Positions 35,872 to 44,598 of a stretch of 64,000 bases of DNA are shown here, one piece after another. The stretch comes from Acinetobacter nosocomialis (lineage in GTDB: Bacteria; Pseudomonadota; Gammaproteobacteria; Pseudomonadales; Moraxellaceae). Position 1 is the stretch's first letter, and every line of letters begins with the position of its first letter. The stretch lies in assembly GCA_025736915.1 (NCBI GenBank), contig CP107049.1, positions 434,001 through 498,000 on the forward strand, read 5' to 3'. Below the pieces are notes generated by a model. It did not search any database. It was not told where the DNA came from and worked only from the letters and a program-made list of their open reading frames with translations. The translations under genes and the position numbers were made by a program.

Positions 35872-36591
35872 GTGACCTATCTGTTTATTTCAGATTTACA
35901 TTTGTCACCTGAACACCCTCGACTCGTTCGAGGGTTTTTAGATTTGTTGGTACATTATCAACATAAACAAACACAGCTTTATATTTTAGGTGACTGGTTT
36001 AATGCTTGGATTGGCGATGATTACTCAGCACCATGGCTCGATGAAATTGTTGAAGCCTTAAAGGCGTTTAATCAAAAAGGGAATCGAGTTTACTTCCAAG
36101 TTGGTAACCGCGACTTTGCTTTAAATCAGGTTTTCCTCAATAAGTTTAATGGTGTATTACTTCCTGATATCTATGATCTTAATATCGCAGGTCACCAATA
36201 TCGCCTAGAACATGGCGATGCGTTATGCACAGATGATATTTCCTACCAAAGATTTAGAAAAATTATTCGAAACCCGCTTTTAGTCGCTTTTTTACGACGA
36301 ACACCTCTAAGTTTCCGCACGAAACTTGTCAACGGTTTCCGCAAAAGAAGTCATTCGGACAAACAACACAAAAGTTATGAGATTATGGATGTCAATAAAC
36401 AGGCTGTTCTCTCTGCCATAAAAGATGTCGATATACTTATTCATGGCCATACTCACCGTCCAGCTATTCATGAAATACAGAACAAACAACGGATTGTACT
36501 AGGTGACTGGAAAGAAGATCATGCACAAATTTTAGAAATTGATCCCTCTTCACATCTGCAGCAAATCAAACTAACTGATTGGCATTATTAA
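35872..36591 (+). CDS. lpxH: UDP-2,3-diacylglucosamine diphosphatase
   Basis: A 239-residue metallophosphoesterase of lipid A synthesis that cleaves UDP-2,3-diacylglucosamine to lipid X. Metal-ligand motifs are complete: SDLHLSPEHP, GDWFNAWIGDD, GNRDF, HGDALC and HGHTHRPAIH. It uses a GTG start with AGGA eight bases upstream and directly follows ppiB. Length matches the family (about 240). Confidence 0.96.
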   Translation: MTYLFISDLHLSPEHPRLVRGFLDLLVHYQHKQTQLYILGDWFNAWIGDDYSAPWLDEIVEALKAFNQKGNRVYFQVGNRDFALNQVFLNKFNGVLLPDIYDLNIAGHQYRLEHGDALCTDDISYQRFRKIIRNPLLVAFLRRTPLSFRTKLVNGFRKRSHSDKQHKSYEIMDVNKQAVLSAIKDVDILIHGHTHRPAIHEIQNKQRIVLGDWKEDHAQILEIDPSSHLQQIKLTDWHY

Positions 36592-36592
36592 T

Positions 36593-36817
36593 TTATAATT
36601 GATTATTTTTCAAATGTTTAGCTTGTTTATTTAAATCAAAATCCCAGATCATACATAGACAGGTAAGGAATACAAATTTCCAGTTTATATGTCCATATTT
36701 TTGATATTCGATGTATAAAATTAAAAGACATAATACAAATGCAAAAATTAGAAAGGCTTTAACAATTCTAATTTCTCGCAGCTTACTCTTTGCATCTTTT
36801 GGCATTAAATCAAACAT
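36593..36817 (-). CDS. Hypothetical small membrane protein, 74 residues
   Basis: A short protein with two hydrophobic helices (FLIFAFVLCLLILYI and WKFVFLTCLCMIW) separated by a polar turn and flanked by basic residues. I do not recognise a family. I start it at ATG 36817; a TTG two codons earlier is possible, and no clear ribosome site is visible. It is convergent with lpxH, with stops one base apart. Confidence 0.55.
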   Translation of the reverse strand: MFDLMPKDAKSKLREIRIVKAFLIFAFVLCLLILYIEYQKYGHINWKFVFLTCLCMIWDFDLNKQAKHLKNNQL

Positions 36818-36956
36818 TTTCAATAAATTATTAAAAAATTTATATAAGTATTATATTTCTTTATCACATTAAAATGCAGATGTTTTTCACTAAAATCGCG
36901 TATGATGCCAAAGATTAGAACCCTTCCATTGTAATAAGATTGATATGGAGTAAAGT

Positions 36957-37610
36957 ATGGATTTATTAAGTACGGTTAAAAGTCGCTACACCACAAAAGC
37001 ATATGATCCTGAGAAAAAAATTCCTCAAGAAAAATTCAATAAGTTATTAGAAATTTTACGCTTTACCCCTTCTTCAGTGAATATTCAACCTTGGCACTTC
37101 TTGGTTGCTGACAATCTTGCAGCTAAAGAACGTATTGCTAAGGCTTTAACAGGGCGATATGCCTATAATGCACCAAAAGTTCTTGAGTCATCACACACAC
37201 TCGTATTTTGTACAAGAACAGATATTTCACCTGAATTTTTAAACCAGTTACTTGAGCAAGATGATTTAAGTGGCCGATTTAAAGATGAAAAAGCAAAACT
37301 CGGTCAGAAAGATACTCGCCATGGCTACGTCGAGTTCTATCGTAATGAGCAAAAAAACTTATTTGGTTGGATGGAAAATCAAACTTTTATTGCTTTAGGA
37401 CAACTACTTTTTGCAGCTGGTCTAGAAGGAATAGATGCAACACCTATGGGTGGCTTTGACGAAGATATTTTAAACGAAGAATTTGGCTTAAAACAAAAAG
37501 GCTTACGTAGCTCTGTAATTGTTTCACTTGGCTACAGAAGTGAAAATGATTTCAATGCCAAGTTGCCAAAATCTCGTCTGCCGGATGAGGTTATTTTTAC
37601 ACATTTATAA
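36957..37610 (+). CDS. nfsB: Oxygen-insensitive NAD(P)H nitroreductase (NfsB-like)
   Basis: A 217-residue FMN-dependent nitroreductase. Typical segments are SRYTTKAYDPEKKIP, the FMN-contacting TPSSVNIQPWHFLVA and the C-terminal MGGFDEDILNEEFGL and LGYRSENDFNAKLPKSRL, closely resembling E. coli NfsB (217 residues). The family reduces nitroaromatics and quinones. GGAG lies six bases before the ATG. It is a single gene. Confidence 0.94.
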   Translation: MDLLSTVKSRYTTKAYDPEKKIPQEKFNKLLEILRFTPSSVNIQPWHFLVADNLAAKERIAKALTGRYAYNAPKVLESSHTLVFCTRTDISPEFLNQLLEQDDLSGRFKDEKAKLGQKDTRHGYVEFYRNEQKNLFGWMENQTFIALGQLLFAAGLEGIDATPMGGFDEDILNEEFGLKQKGLRSSVIVSLGYRSENDFNAKLPKSRLPDEVIFTHL

Positions 37611-37648
37611 GAACTTAGTGGAGTTCAAAAGAACTTTCTCTTGGACTC

Positions 37649-38506
37649 CTATTTCATGGTAAATGCTAAACACACTAGGCCACTTATTCCCAAAATTGTT
37701 CCTAACATTGTTGGCAGTTTTAATTTTTCTTTATATAAAACTACACCACAAGCCATCCCAAGCAATACAACCAAAATATTCATGCTTGCAAAGACAATTG
37801 CTGGAGAGTCTTTAAGTAAAATATGTGCTTTAACATATAGAGCTATATTTGAAAAATTCAAAACGCCCAGCATTAATCCAGCCAATGCATTTTTAAAATG
37901 CCATGTTGGCTTTTTTTGGAGTAATAAATAAATAATTGATAAAACAAAGGCCGTTATAAAAATTAGATTCAAAGCCAATGTAAACTGCAAACCTAAACTA
38001 CTCGTATATTTTAATAAGATATCTACTGCTGCATAACCAAACCAGACACTCATCAATGCGAAAATTGCTTTTTTTGATTGATGCCCAGAAGATGCCTTGA
38101 ATTGCCCAAATACAATTAAAAGAACAGCAAAAATTCCTAAACCTATGCCTAATAATTTAAGAGAATTAAACTGCTCTTGGAAAAAGAAATAAGCTGCTAA
38201 CAAAGAAAGCACCACGGATAATCGCTGCGCAATTTCTGTTTTTACAATACCGGCATATTCTAATGATTTAGCAAGGCACAAAAAAATACTCGGTAAAATG
38301 ATTCCTAAAGCGACAATGAGCCACCAAGGCGTGTTCTGTATAGATATATGCTGTATATCTGGCTGAAACCACCAATAGCATAACAAGCTTGCACTAGCAT
38401 AATTCCATGCAATCATCTGCATGGGATGGTATCCCTTTTTCTTTAAATTTTTTAGTAGTACAGAAACCAGAACACTGCACAGTGCTGCAGCAAATATTAA
38501 TATCAT
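37649..38506 (-). CDS. EamA/DMT-family transporter
   Basis: About 285 residues with ten hydrophobic helices, the drug/metabolite transporter pattern. It has two half-repeats, each with an EamA-like ending (ILSLIYLLLQ region and ILGISGLVCLAFTMK at the end). I start it at ATG 38506, ten bases after AGG, rather than the TTG two codons earlier. The substrate cannot be told from sequence. It is convergent with the nitroreductase gene. Confidence 0.8.
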   Translation of the reverse strand: MILIFAAALCSVLVSVLLKNLKKKGYHPMQMIAWNYASASLLCYWWFQPDIQHISIQNTPWWLIVALGIILPSIFLCLAKSLEYAGIVKTEIAQRLSVVLSLLAAYFFFQEQFNSLKLLGIGLGIFAVLLIVFGQFKASSGHQSKKAIFALMSVWFGYAAVDILLKYTSSLGLQFTLALNLIFITAFVLSIIYLLLQKKPTWHFKNALAGLMLGVLNFSNIALYVKAHILLKDSPAIVFASMNILVVLLGMACGVVLYKEKLKLPTMLGTILGISGLVCLAFTMK

Positions 38507-38594
38507 TTGCAAAGAACCTATTAACCTAAATTATAAGAAAGAGAGATCAACCACAGATAGCTTTAATATACTTTTTATATTTTTAAAGCCATAA

Positions 38595-38622
38595 AAAAAC
38601 CAGTCATCACTGACTGGTTTTT
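38595..38622. terminator. Bidirectional rho-independent terminator after hfq
   Basis: A 12-bp stem (AAAAACCAGTCA / TGACTGGTTTTT) with a four-base loop lies just past the hfq stop, with T-runs on both strands. Confidence 0.88.
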
Positions 38623-38635
38623 CTAAGCTAATCAA

Positions 38636-39142
38636 TTAACGATTATTTTCGTCGTCTTGACCATCTTCAAATTTAGAATCGTTGTCGAAACCGCCTTGAT
38701 GACCACCAAAGCCGCCTTGACCACCGAAGCCGCTTTGACCACCGAAGCCACTTTGACCACCGAAGCCGCCTTGACCACCGAAGCCACTTTGACCACCGAA
38801 GCCACCTTGACCACCGAAGCCGCCTTGACCACCAAAGCCAGCGCCTTGAGCACCACCAAAGCCAGCGCCTTGACCACCGAAGCCACCTTGACTACCACCC
38901 TGAGCTGGGAAACCTGCACCTTGTGCACCTGCTGGACGTGGGTTACGAGCTGGAACAACCGTAGAAATTGCGTGTTTGTAAACCATTTGACTTACAGTAT
39001 TTTTTAATAAAACAACATATTGGTCAAAAGATTCAATATGACCTTGTAATTTAATACCGTTAACAAGGAAAATAGAAACTGGGATACGTTCTTTACGGAG
39101 AGAATTTAAGAACGGATCTTGTAAAGTTTGACCTTTAGACAT
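38636..39142 (-). CDS. hfq: RNA chaperone Hfq with long glycine-rich tail
   Basis: A 168-residue Hfq. The Sm core (residues 1-66) is canonical: [40 protein letters not shown] and the Sm2 motif [12 protein letters not shown]. The tail is about 100 residues of Gly/Phe/Gln/Ser repeats (unit close to GFGGQG/S) and ends in an acidic tip ([16 protein letters not shown]). Most Hfq proteins are about 80-110 residues; long Gly-rich forms are known in Acinetobacter and Moraxella. The core pairs sRNAs with mRNAs; an acidic tip is known in E. coli to mimic RNA on the rim. I start it at ATG 39142 (MSKGQ) with GGAG seven bases upstream. It lies downstream of miaA, as in many bacteria. Confidence 0.97.
   Translation of the reverse strand: MSKGQTLQDPFLNSLRKERIPVSIFLVNGIKLQGHIESFDQYVVLLKNTVSQMVYKHAISTVVPARNPRPAGAQGAGFPAQGGSQGGFGGQGAGFGGAQGAGFGGQGGFGGQGGFGGQSGFGGQGGFGGQSGFGGQSGFGGQGGFGGHQGGFDNDSKFEDGQDDENNR
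38690..38895 (-). repeat. 18-bp tandem minisatellite inside hfq
   Basis: Units close to TTGACCACCGAAGCCGCC (plus strand) repeat in register from about 38700, with slightly diverged units towards 38890. Each unit codes six residues, so gain or loss of a unit keeps the frame. Confidence 0.85.
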
Positions 39143-39235
39143 TTTTAACTCCAAAAAAAATTTTTAAATCAGCGCAAAAAAACTATCTTTATTTTTCAAC
39201 TAAAAATTATAAAAAGACAGTGTGCAAATTTTGCT

Positions 39236-40180
39236 TTATCCATAAGAGTTTCGCAAGTCTTCTTTCGCCTGCTTTATCGTCAAGTAAGTTTTAAAATCGT
39301 GTATTTCTTGCAAAGAACGTAACCACGTATATTGACGTTTGGCAAGTTGTCGTGTTGCAAATAAGGCTTTATCCTCCATTTCCTGCTTTTTTTTGAGACT
39401 CATATCACTTTTTAATAGAAATTCGAGAGCTTGTCGATAACCAACAGAACGCATAGAGGGTAAATTTTCATCTAAATCGTATTTTTCAATTAGAGATTCA
39501 ACTTCACTCAAAAAACCGATATCCCACATTTTGCTTAATCTTTGCTCAATGCGTTGATGTAATTCTAACCGATCTGGAAGTAAAGCGTAGTTATGAAATA
39601 TGTATCGATATGGTACGTTTTTTGGTTGTTCTGCCTGCAATTTGGTAATGGGTTCACCAGTAATACGGTAAACTTCCAGCGCCCGAATAATTCGTTGTTT
39701 ATCAGAAACCTTAAACTTCACTCCAGCGGCTGGATCTACAGCAACCAGCTCATCGTAAACAGCCTGCCATCCTTCATTCGCTGCTTTTTCTTCAATTGCT
39801 GCACGGACATTTGCATCTGCACTTGGCAAGTTGCTTGATAAGCCTTCTAACAGCGCCTTGAAATACAACATGGTTCCTCCTACCAAAATAGGAGTTTTGC
39901 CACGTGAATGCATCTCGTCAATTAGAACACAAGCATCTTCAACAAACTGGGCAGCCGAATAGACCTCAAGTGGAGTAATAATATCTATTAAATGATGTGG
40001 ATATAATTCCTGCTCTTCTCGAGTTGGCTTAGCAGTACCTATATCCATATCTTTATAAACAAGTGCAGAATCAACCGAAATTAACTCAAAATTTCCACGC
40101 TCGTAAAGTTCACATGCCAAAGCGGTTTTTCCGCTTGCAGTTGGTCCCATTAAATTGATGACGGGCAATTGATTTGACAT
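39236..40180 (-). CDS. miaA: tRNA dimethylallyltransferase
   Basis: A 314-residue enzyme that adds the isopentenyl group to A37 of UNN-reading tRNAs. Motifs are the P-loop [33 protein letters not shown], the DPHHLID-like [22 protein letters not shown] and [11 protein letters not shown]. Length fits the family. It follows mutL after six bases and precedes hfq by 93 bases, where hfq may have its own promoter. Confidence 0.97.
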   Translation of the reverse strand: MSNQLPVINLMGPTASGKTALACELYERGNFELISVDSALVYKDMDIGTAKPTREEQELYPHHLIDIITPLEVYSAAQFVEDACVLIDEMHSRGKTPILVGGTMLYFKALLEGLSSNLPSADANVRAAIEEKAANEGWQAVYDELVAVDPAAGVKFKVSDKQRIIRALEVYRITGEPITKLQAEQPKNVPYRYIFHNYALLPDRLELHQRIEQRLSKMWDIGFLSEVESLIEKYDLDENLPSMRSVGYRQALEFLLKSDMSLKKKQEMEDKALFATRQLAKRQYTWLRSLQEIHDFKTYLTIKQAKEDLRNSYG

Positions 40181-40186
40181 GTAAAA

Positions 40187-42142
40187 CTACTCTCCTCGAG
40201 CAAATAATTTATCTAATTGAGATAATGGAAATGCACGCCAAGTTGGACGACCATGATTACACTGGCTCGCAAATTCGGTTTGTTCCATTTGACGCAATAA
40301 TGCGTTCATCTCTGAAAGGCTGAGTTGTCTATGCGCTCGCACTGCTCCATGACATGCCATACCAGCCAATAGCTCATCACGCTTTTGTAGTAAACCTTGA
40401 GCTTCATCATTTGGGTCTAAATCATTTAGAAGCTCGGGAATAAGATTTTCAAAATCTGCTTTTTGCAAAATAGCTGGCACACCACGGACAATGACTTGCT
40501 CATCACCATACAAATCAATTTCCAACCCTAAACGCTCAAGTTGAGGTTTTAAGTCTTCAACCCGTACCGCTTGCATACGGCTAATTGAGATCACTTTAGG
40601 TATAAGCAACTTTTGAGATGTCCAAAACTCAGGTTTATCCCAAGCATTTTTCATTTGTTGCAGCAATATACGTTCATGTGCTGCATGCATATCAACAATA
40701 ATCAGACCTTCAGTATTTTGCGCCAGAATATAAATTCCATGAAGCTGAGCAATGGCAATACCTAATGGAAATTCATCGACTTTAGCAACAGGCTCAATAT
40801 CTTCATTAACTGAAAAACTGGCAGCAGGTTGATCACGTAATGGGGCCAAGTAAGTCTTTAATGCATTATTTAACTGCGCAGAACCATTATATTTTGGGGT
40901 TTGTTCTGCATAGTGAACAGCTTGTGGACGACTATCATTAAAATCAGTTAAAAGTTCAGTAGAGGGCTGATAACTACTAGGCTTATCTAGTGTTGTATCA
41001 ACAACTTGGTCTGTGCGATGCAATGTGAATTGTTCTTGATATTTAGGCTGAGATTGTACAAATGAAGCCTGTGTATCGTCCACTTTCATAGCTTGTGCTA
41101 AATCAGCACTCGCTGTCTGAAATTGTGCTAGTGTTTCTTTAGCGTAATGTCTTACAAACTCATGTACTTCGCGTTGATTTAGAAAACGAATCTCATGTTT
41201 CGTTGGGTGAACGTTAACATCGATATTTTCAGGATCAACTTCTAAGAAAAGTAAATAAGATGAATGCTGGTAACCATGTAAAATTCCGTCATAAGCCATT
41301 CTTAAAGCATGCGAAATCGTTTTATCTTTAACAATTCGGCCATTTACATAGACATATTGTAAGTCTGCTTGAGCACGTGCATCTGAAGGATGTCCTAACC
41401 AACCCGACAAACGCATGTTAATACTGCCTGCATCAATCCAGTAAGCATTTTGAACAAACTGTTGCCCCAATAATTGCTGTACACGCTGAAATCTTAATTC
41501 ACCGCTATCTGCTATTGGTAAATTAATTCGAATATTATCGTTATGCTCAAGTACAAAACGTATATCAAAATGCGTTAAAGCCAAACGGCGTACAATTTCT
41601 TCAATATGACCAAATTCAGTGGTTGGCTTTTTTAAAAATTTACGGCGAGCAGGAACATTAAAAAATAAATCCTGAACTCGAATATGAGTACCCTTTTGCG
41701 CAGCTACAGCTTGTACTTGTTGGTGGTCAAAGGCTGTACCATTCACTTCAACCTGATGACCAATTCCGCTTTCATCTTGGCTACTGGTTAAAGTCAACCG
41801 TGAAACTGCTGCAATAGAAGCAAGTGCTTCACCACGGAAACCTAAGCTAACAATCGCGTGTAAATCTTCTGCTGTTTTAATTTTACTTGTTGCATGGCGC
41901 ATCACTGCCAATGGTAAATCATCAGGATGTATCCCATGTCCATTGTCAATAATCTCGATTAGTGTTGAACCACCTTGTGCAATTCGCACAATCAGCTCCG
42001 TTGCACCTGCATCAATTGAGTTTTCTAATAATTCTTTTACAACCGATGAAGGGCGTTCAATCACCTCACCGGCAGCAATCTGGTTGGCTAACGCGGCGTC
42101 TAATGTATGAATACGACGTTGTGTTAGCTTTTCATCAGTCAT
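40187..42142 (-). CDS. mutL: DNA mismatch repair protein MutL
   Basis: A 651-residue mismatch-repair ATPase. The N-terminal GHKL domain is complete (IAAGEVIERPSSVVKELLEN, DNGHGIHPDDL, TSKI, GFRGEALASI). The C-terminal domain has endonuclease-like elements: DMHAAHERI (family DQHAxxE), ACHGAVRA and CNHGRPTW (family CPHGRP). The last Glu of DQHAx2Ex4E is Gln here. Species without MutH usually rely on a MutL nuclease. The gene overlaps tsaE by eight bases and sits six bases before miaA. Confidence 0.97.
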   Translation of the reverse strand: MTDEKLTQRRIHTLDAALANQIAAGEVIERPSSVVKELLENSIDAGATELIVRIAQGGSTLIEIIDNGHGIHPDDLPLAVMRHATSKIKTAEDLHAIVSLGFRGEALASIAAVSRLTLTSSQDESGIGHQVEVNGTAFDHQQVQAVAAQKGTHIRVQDLFFNVPARRKFLKKPTTEFGHIEEIVRRLALTHFDIRFVLEHNDNIRINLPIADSGELRFQRVQQLLGQQFVQNAYWIDAGSINMRLSGWLGHPSDARAQADLQYVYVNGRIVKDKTISHALRMAYDGILHGYQHSSYLLFLEVDPENIDVNVHPTKHEIRFLNQREVHEFVRHYAKETLAQFQTASADLAQAMKVDDTQASFVQSQPKYQEQFTLHRTDQVVDTTLDKPSSYQPSTELLTDFNDSRPQAVHYAEQTPKYNGSAQLNNALKTYLAPLRDQPAASFSVNEDIEPVAKVDEFPLGIAIAQLHGIYILAQNTEGLIIVDMHAAHERILLQQMKNAWDKPEFWTSQKLLIPKVISISRMQAVRVEDLKPQLERLGLEIDLYGDEQVIVRGVPAILQKADFENLIPELLNDLDPNDEAQGLLQKRDELLAGMACHGAVRAHRQLSLSEMNALLRQMEQTEFASQCNHGRPTWRAFPLSQLDKLFARGE

Positions 42143-42629
42143 GAAGCTGTTCCTGCAAAGTCTGGTACAAATGCTCTGTTGGTAAAATTAAGGTGACGAA
42201 GCGATTGAGTTCATCATCTGATTTTTGAATATCAATGACGATATCTGCTTCAGGGATTTCGTCTCCACCTTTCGATGGCCACTCAAATAAAAATAGAGCA
42301 TCCTGAATATCTAGATAATCACGGATTCCCATTAATTCAAGTTCGTAAGGGTCATTGAGACGGTATAAGTCAAAATGAAAAATTTCTTTATTATTGATTT
42401 TGTAGGGTTCAACCAATGTATAAGTTGGACTTTTAACCGAGCCTTTATGCCCTAGAGCCTGCAAAAAATAACGGGTCAATGTCGTTTTACCGGCGCCCAA
42501 ATCTCCAATCAGATAAATCACACCAGCTTGAACATGCTGCGCCAATGCCTGAGCTAAACGCTGGGTATCTTCTTCATGATTTAAGACCATTTTCAATGAA
42601 TACGACATAACACACATAACATGATTCAA
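42135..42629 (-). CDS. tsaE: tRNA threonylcarbamoyladenosine biosynthesis ATPase TsaE
   Basis: A 164-residue P-loop ATPase of the TsaBDE complex that helps make t6A37 in ANN-reading tRNAs. The P-loop is YLIGDLGAGKTTLTRYFL, followed by SPTYTLVEPY and the HFDLYRL motif. The start is uncertain: ATG at 42629, 42614 or 42608 (MSYSLKM) are possible and none has a clear ribosome site; the family usually begins close to the last. It is the first gene of tsaE-mutL-miaA-hfq. Confidence 0.93.
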   Translation of the reverse strand: MNHVMCVMSYSLKMVLNHEEDTQRLAQALAQHVQAGVIYLIGDLGAGKTTLTRYFLQALGHKGSVKSPTYTLVEPYKINNKEIFHFDLYRLNDPYELELMGIRDYLDIQDALFLFEWPSKGGDEIPEADIVIDIQKSDDELNRFVTLILPTEHLYQTLQEQLHD

Positions 42630-42660
42630 AATAATCGATATGATACCATTGCCCTGCTTT

Positions 42661-42696
42661 AAAGCCTACTTAAGTGCTTAAAGTTGGCTTTTTTTT
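42661..42696 (+). terminator. Plus-strand terminator-like hairpin between tsaE and the RluA-type gene
   Basis: AAAGCC-T-ACTT pairs with AAGT-T-GGCTTT around a nine-base loop, followed by a run of T on the plus strand. No plus-strand gene lies directly upstream, so it would act on a leader or antisense transcript. Confidence 0.5.
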
Positions 42697-42728
42697 AAAC
42701 CACATTTTTTAAATATTGACACACTTTT

Positions 42729-43637
42729 ATGTCTAGTTCGATTGAATTTTTCCCACCTATGATTGATGGCGTAAGTGCAAGCCAAGTCTATTTACCACCG
42801 CAAACAAATACTCACACCATCTATCAATTTCTTTGCGAAAACTTTCCTCATATAAAAACAGTAGAGTGGCAGCAACGTTTTCAAGATGGGCTTATTTACG
42901 CGGCAAATGGCAAAAAATTAACATTAGACAGCCCTTATATAGCAAACACTCATATTTTTTATTATCGCTTTCTTGCTTATGAAGCCCACGTTCCGTTTGA
43001 ACATCAAATTTTATTTGAAAATGATGACTTGCTCGTTGTAGATAAACCTCATTTTTTAACCATTAGTCCAACCGGGCAATATGTCCAAGAAACGCTATTA
43101 GTCAGATTAAAAAAACAAACGAGTAATGAGTTTTTAACTCCAATCCATCGATTAGACCGTGAAACTGCGGGAGTCGTTTTATTTTGCAAGCGACCACAGT
43201 CACGCGGGGTTTACCAACAGTTATTTGCAGATCGTCAAGTTCATAAGATTTATCACGCAATCGCTCAATATAAAGCTGAATTAAAATTTCCTCAGACTTT
43301 AAAACTGTATTTAGATAAAAGTACGCCCTTTTATACAATGTGCGTTATCCCCCATACTAAAACCAATACAGAAACACAAATTGAGTTGCTTGAACATAAC
43401 CAATCTTGGGCTAAATACTGTTTAACACCCACTACAGGAAAACAACATCAACTCCGTGTGCATTTAAGCTATTTGGGAATTCCGATTAAAAATGATCCTT
43501 TTTATCCAGTAGTTAAGCATAAAGCCGATGATGATTTTTCTCAGCCGCTACAGCTTTTAGCTAAACAAATTTCTTTCATAGATCCACTGACAAAACAGGA
43601 AATGGTTTTCAATTCTCAGTTTGAATTGACACTGTAA
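42729..43637 (+). CDS. RluA-family RNA pseudouridine synthase
   Basis: A 302-residue enzyme that isomerises uridine in RNA. The catalytic motif HRLDRETAGVVLF carries the essential Asp, and the family blocks LFENDDLLVVDKPHFLTISP, GKQHQLRVHLSYLGIPI and NDPFYP are present. The N-terminal about 90 residues act in place of an S4 domain. rRNA versus tRNA target is not clear. No SD is visible before the ATG at 42729, but the frame begins there and aligns well with the family. A terminator-like hairpin lies in its leader. Confidence 0.88.
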   Translation: MSSSIEFFPPMIDGVSASQVYLPPQTNTHTIYQFLCENFPHIKTVEWQQRFQDGLIYAANGKKLTLDSPYIANTHIFYYRFLAYEAHVPFEHQILFENDDLLVVDKPHFLTISPTGQYVQETLLVRLKKQTSNEFLTPIHRLDRETAGVVLFCKRPQSRGVYQQLFADRQVHKIYHAIAQYKAELKFPQTLKLYLDKSTPFYTMCVIPHTKTNTETQIELLEHNQSWAKYCLTPTTGKQHQLRVHLSYLGIPIKNDPFYPVVKHKADDDFSQPLQLLAKQISFIDPLTKQEMVFNSQFELTL

Positions 43638-43748
43638 TCACGCCGTAATGACAAAAAGATTATTTTTTATGCTGAAAGACATTGAAATTACATTGCGATG
43701 GTTTAAAATAAATCCCTAAAAATTAAAAATCATTTGGTTTTGTTATTC

Positions 43749-44057
43749 ATGCGAAAAACAGAAGTTTATCAGGTTCGACTTGACTCCCAAGAGAAAAAAC
43801 AGGCTTTTGCTGTTTTTAAACAATTGGGGATTACCCCTGCCCAAGCAGTGCGACTGTTCTTTAAACAAGTCGTCTTAACTAAATCTATTCCTTTTGCGAT
43901 CGAAAATCAGAACATTAATATGGAACAATTATTAAAACTGAGAAAAGCGAAAGCATCTTCCTTAAATCAGAACCCTTCAAGTTTAAATGAAGACGATGAC
44001 CATGAAGATTTATTTGAAGAGCTAAATGCTCTATTAGGTGAAAGTGACAAAACTTAA
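43749..44057 (+). CDS. RelB/DinJ-like antitoxin, apparently without a toxin partner
   Basis: About 102 residues. The N-terminus (RKTEVYQVRLDSQEKKQAFAVFKQLGITPAQAVRLFFKQV) is the ribbon-helix-helix and linker pattern of RelB/DinJ antitoxins, followed by KSIPF as in DinJ. The C-terminal half is acidic (NEDDDHEDLFEELNALLGE), as antitoxin tails can be, and longer than usual. I start it at ATG 43749 (a TTG five codons earlier is possible). A terminator follows at 44073 and the next gene is an acetyltransferase, so no RelE/YafQ toxin is present. It may be a solitary regulator. Confidence 0.7.
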   Translation: MRKTEVYQVRLDSQEKKQAFAVFKQLGITPAQAVRLFFKQVVLTKSIPFAIENQNINMEQLLKLRKAKASSLNQNPSSLNEDDDHEDLFEELNALLGESDKT

Positions 44058-44072
44058 CGGTGTTGCATTTTT

Positions 44073-44105
44073 AAACAACTTTTAATGTCAGTTGGTTGTT
44101 TTTTT
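44073..44105 (+). terminator. Rho-independent terminator
   Basis: AAACAAC pairs with GTTGTTT around a 15-base loop (which has its own CAACT/AGTTG pairing), followed by TTTTT. It separates the RelB-like gene from the acetyltransferase gene. Confidence 0.7.
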
Positions 44106-44154
44106 AGTTATGCTCTCTTTGTAAAAATATAAAGATAAATACAAGGAGCGCCTA

Positions 44155-44598
44155 ATGATTGTAAGACGAGCGACCTATGAAGATCTAAGTCAACTTGCTG
44201 TTCTATTTGATGAATACCGTCAATTTTATGGTGCATCCTCTAATCTTGATGAATCACATCATTTTTTAAAACAACGTTTTGAGAATAAAGAAAGCGTGTT
44301 TTTTATCCATATTAAGGATGAAAAAATCACAGGTTTCGTTTTACTTTATTTAGGTTTTTCTTCAGTTGCTTGCTCAACTTACTATATCTTAGATGATGTC
44401 TATGTTACCCCTATGTTCCGACGTCAGGGTTCAGCAAAACAGCTCATCGATACAGCGATTTTATTTGCAAAACAAGAGAATGCTTTACGTATTAGTCTAG
44501 AGACTCAAACGAATAATCATGAATCTCACCGTCTCTATGAAAAAATGGGATTTATTCGAGACAGTGAATTTCAGACTTTCCACTGTTTTCTTAAATAA
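44155..44598 (+). CDS. GNAT-family N-acetyltransferase
   Basis: A 147-residue acetyl-CoA-dependent transferase. The acetyl-CoA loop is RRQGSAKQLIDTAI, preceded by the beta-strand LDDVYVTPMF and followed by NHESHRLYEKMGFIRD. This is the general GNAT fold; the substrate is unknown. AAGGAG lies seven bases before the ATG. Its end overlaps the convergent rsuA-type gene by eight bases. Confidence 0.9.
   Translation: MIVRRATYEDLSQLAVLFDEYRQFYGASSNLDESHHFLKQRFENKESVFFIHIKDEKITGFVLLYLGFSSVACSTYYILDDVYVTPMFRRQGSAKQLIDTAILFAKQENALRISLETQTNNHESHRLYEKMGFIRDSEFQTFHCFLK

Noticed and set aside
38657..39007. Long open frames on both strands over the hfq tail
   Set aside because: They come from the repetitive 18-bp units that lack stops in other frames; amino-acid content is a Thr/Ala or Val/Lys repeat with no domain.
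43749..44598. RelB-like gene plus GNAT gene as a TacAT-type toxin-antitoxin pair
   Set aside because: TacA antitoxins are DUF1778 proteins and overlap the GNAT gene; here the first protein is RelB/DinJ-like, and a terminator and about 100 bases separate the genes.
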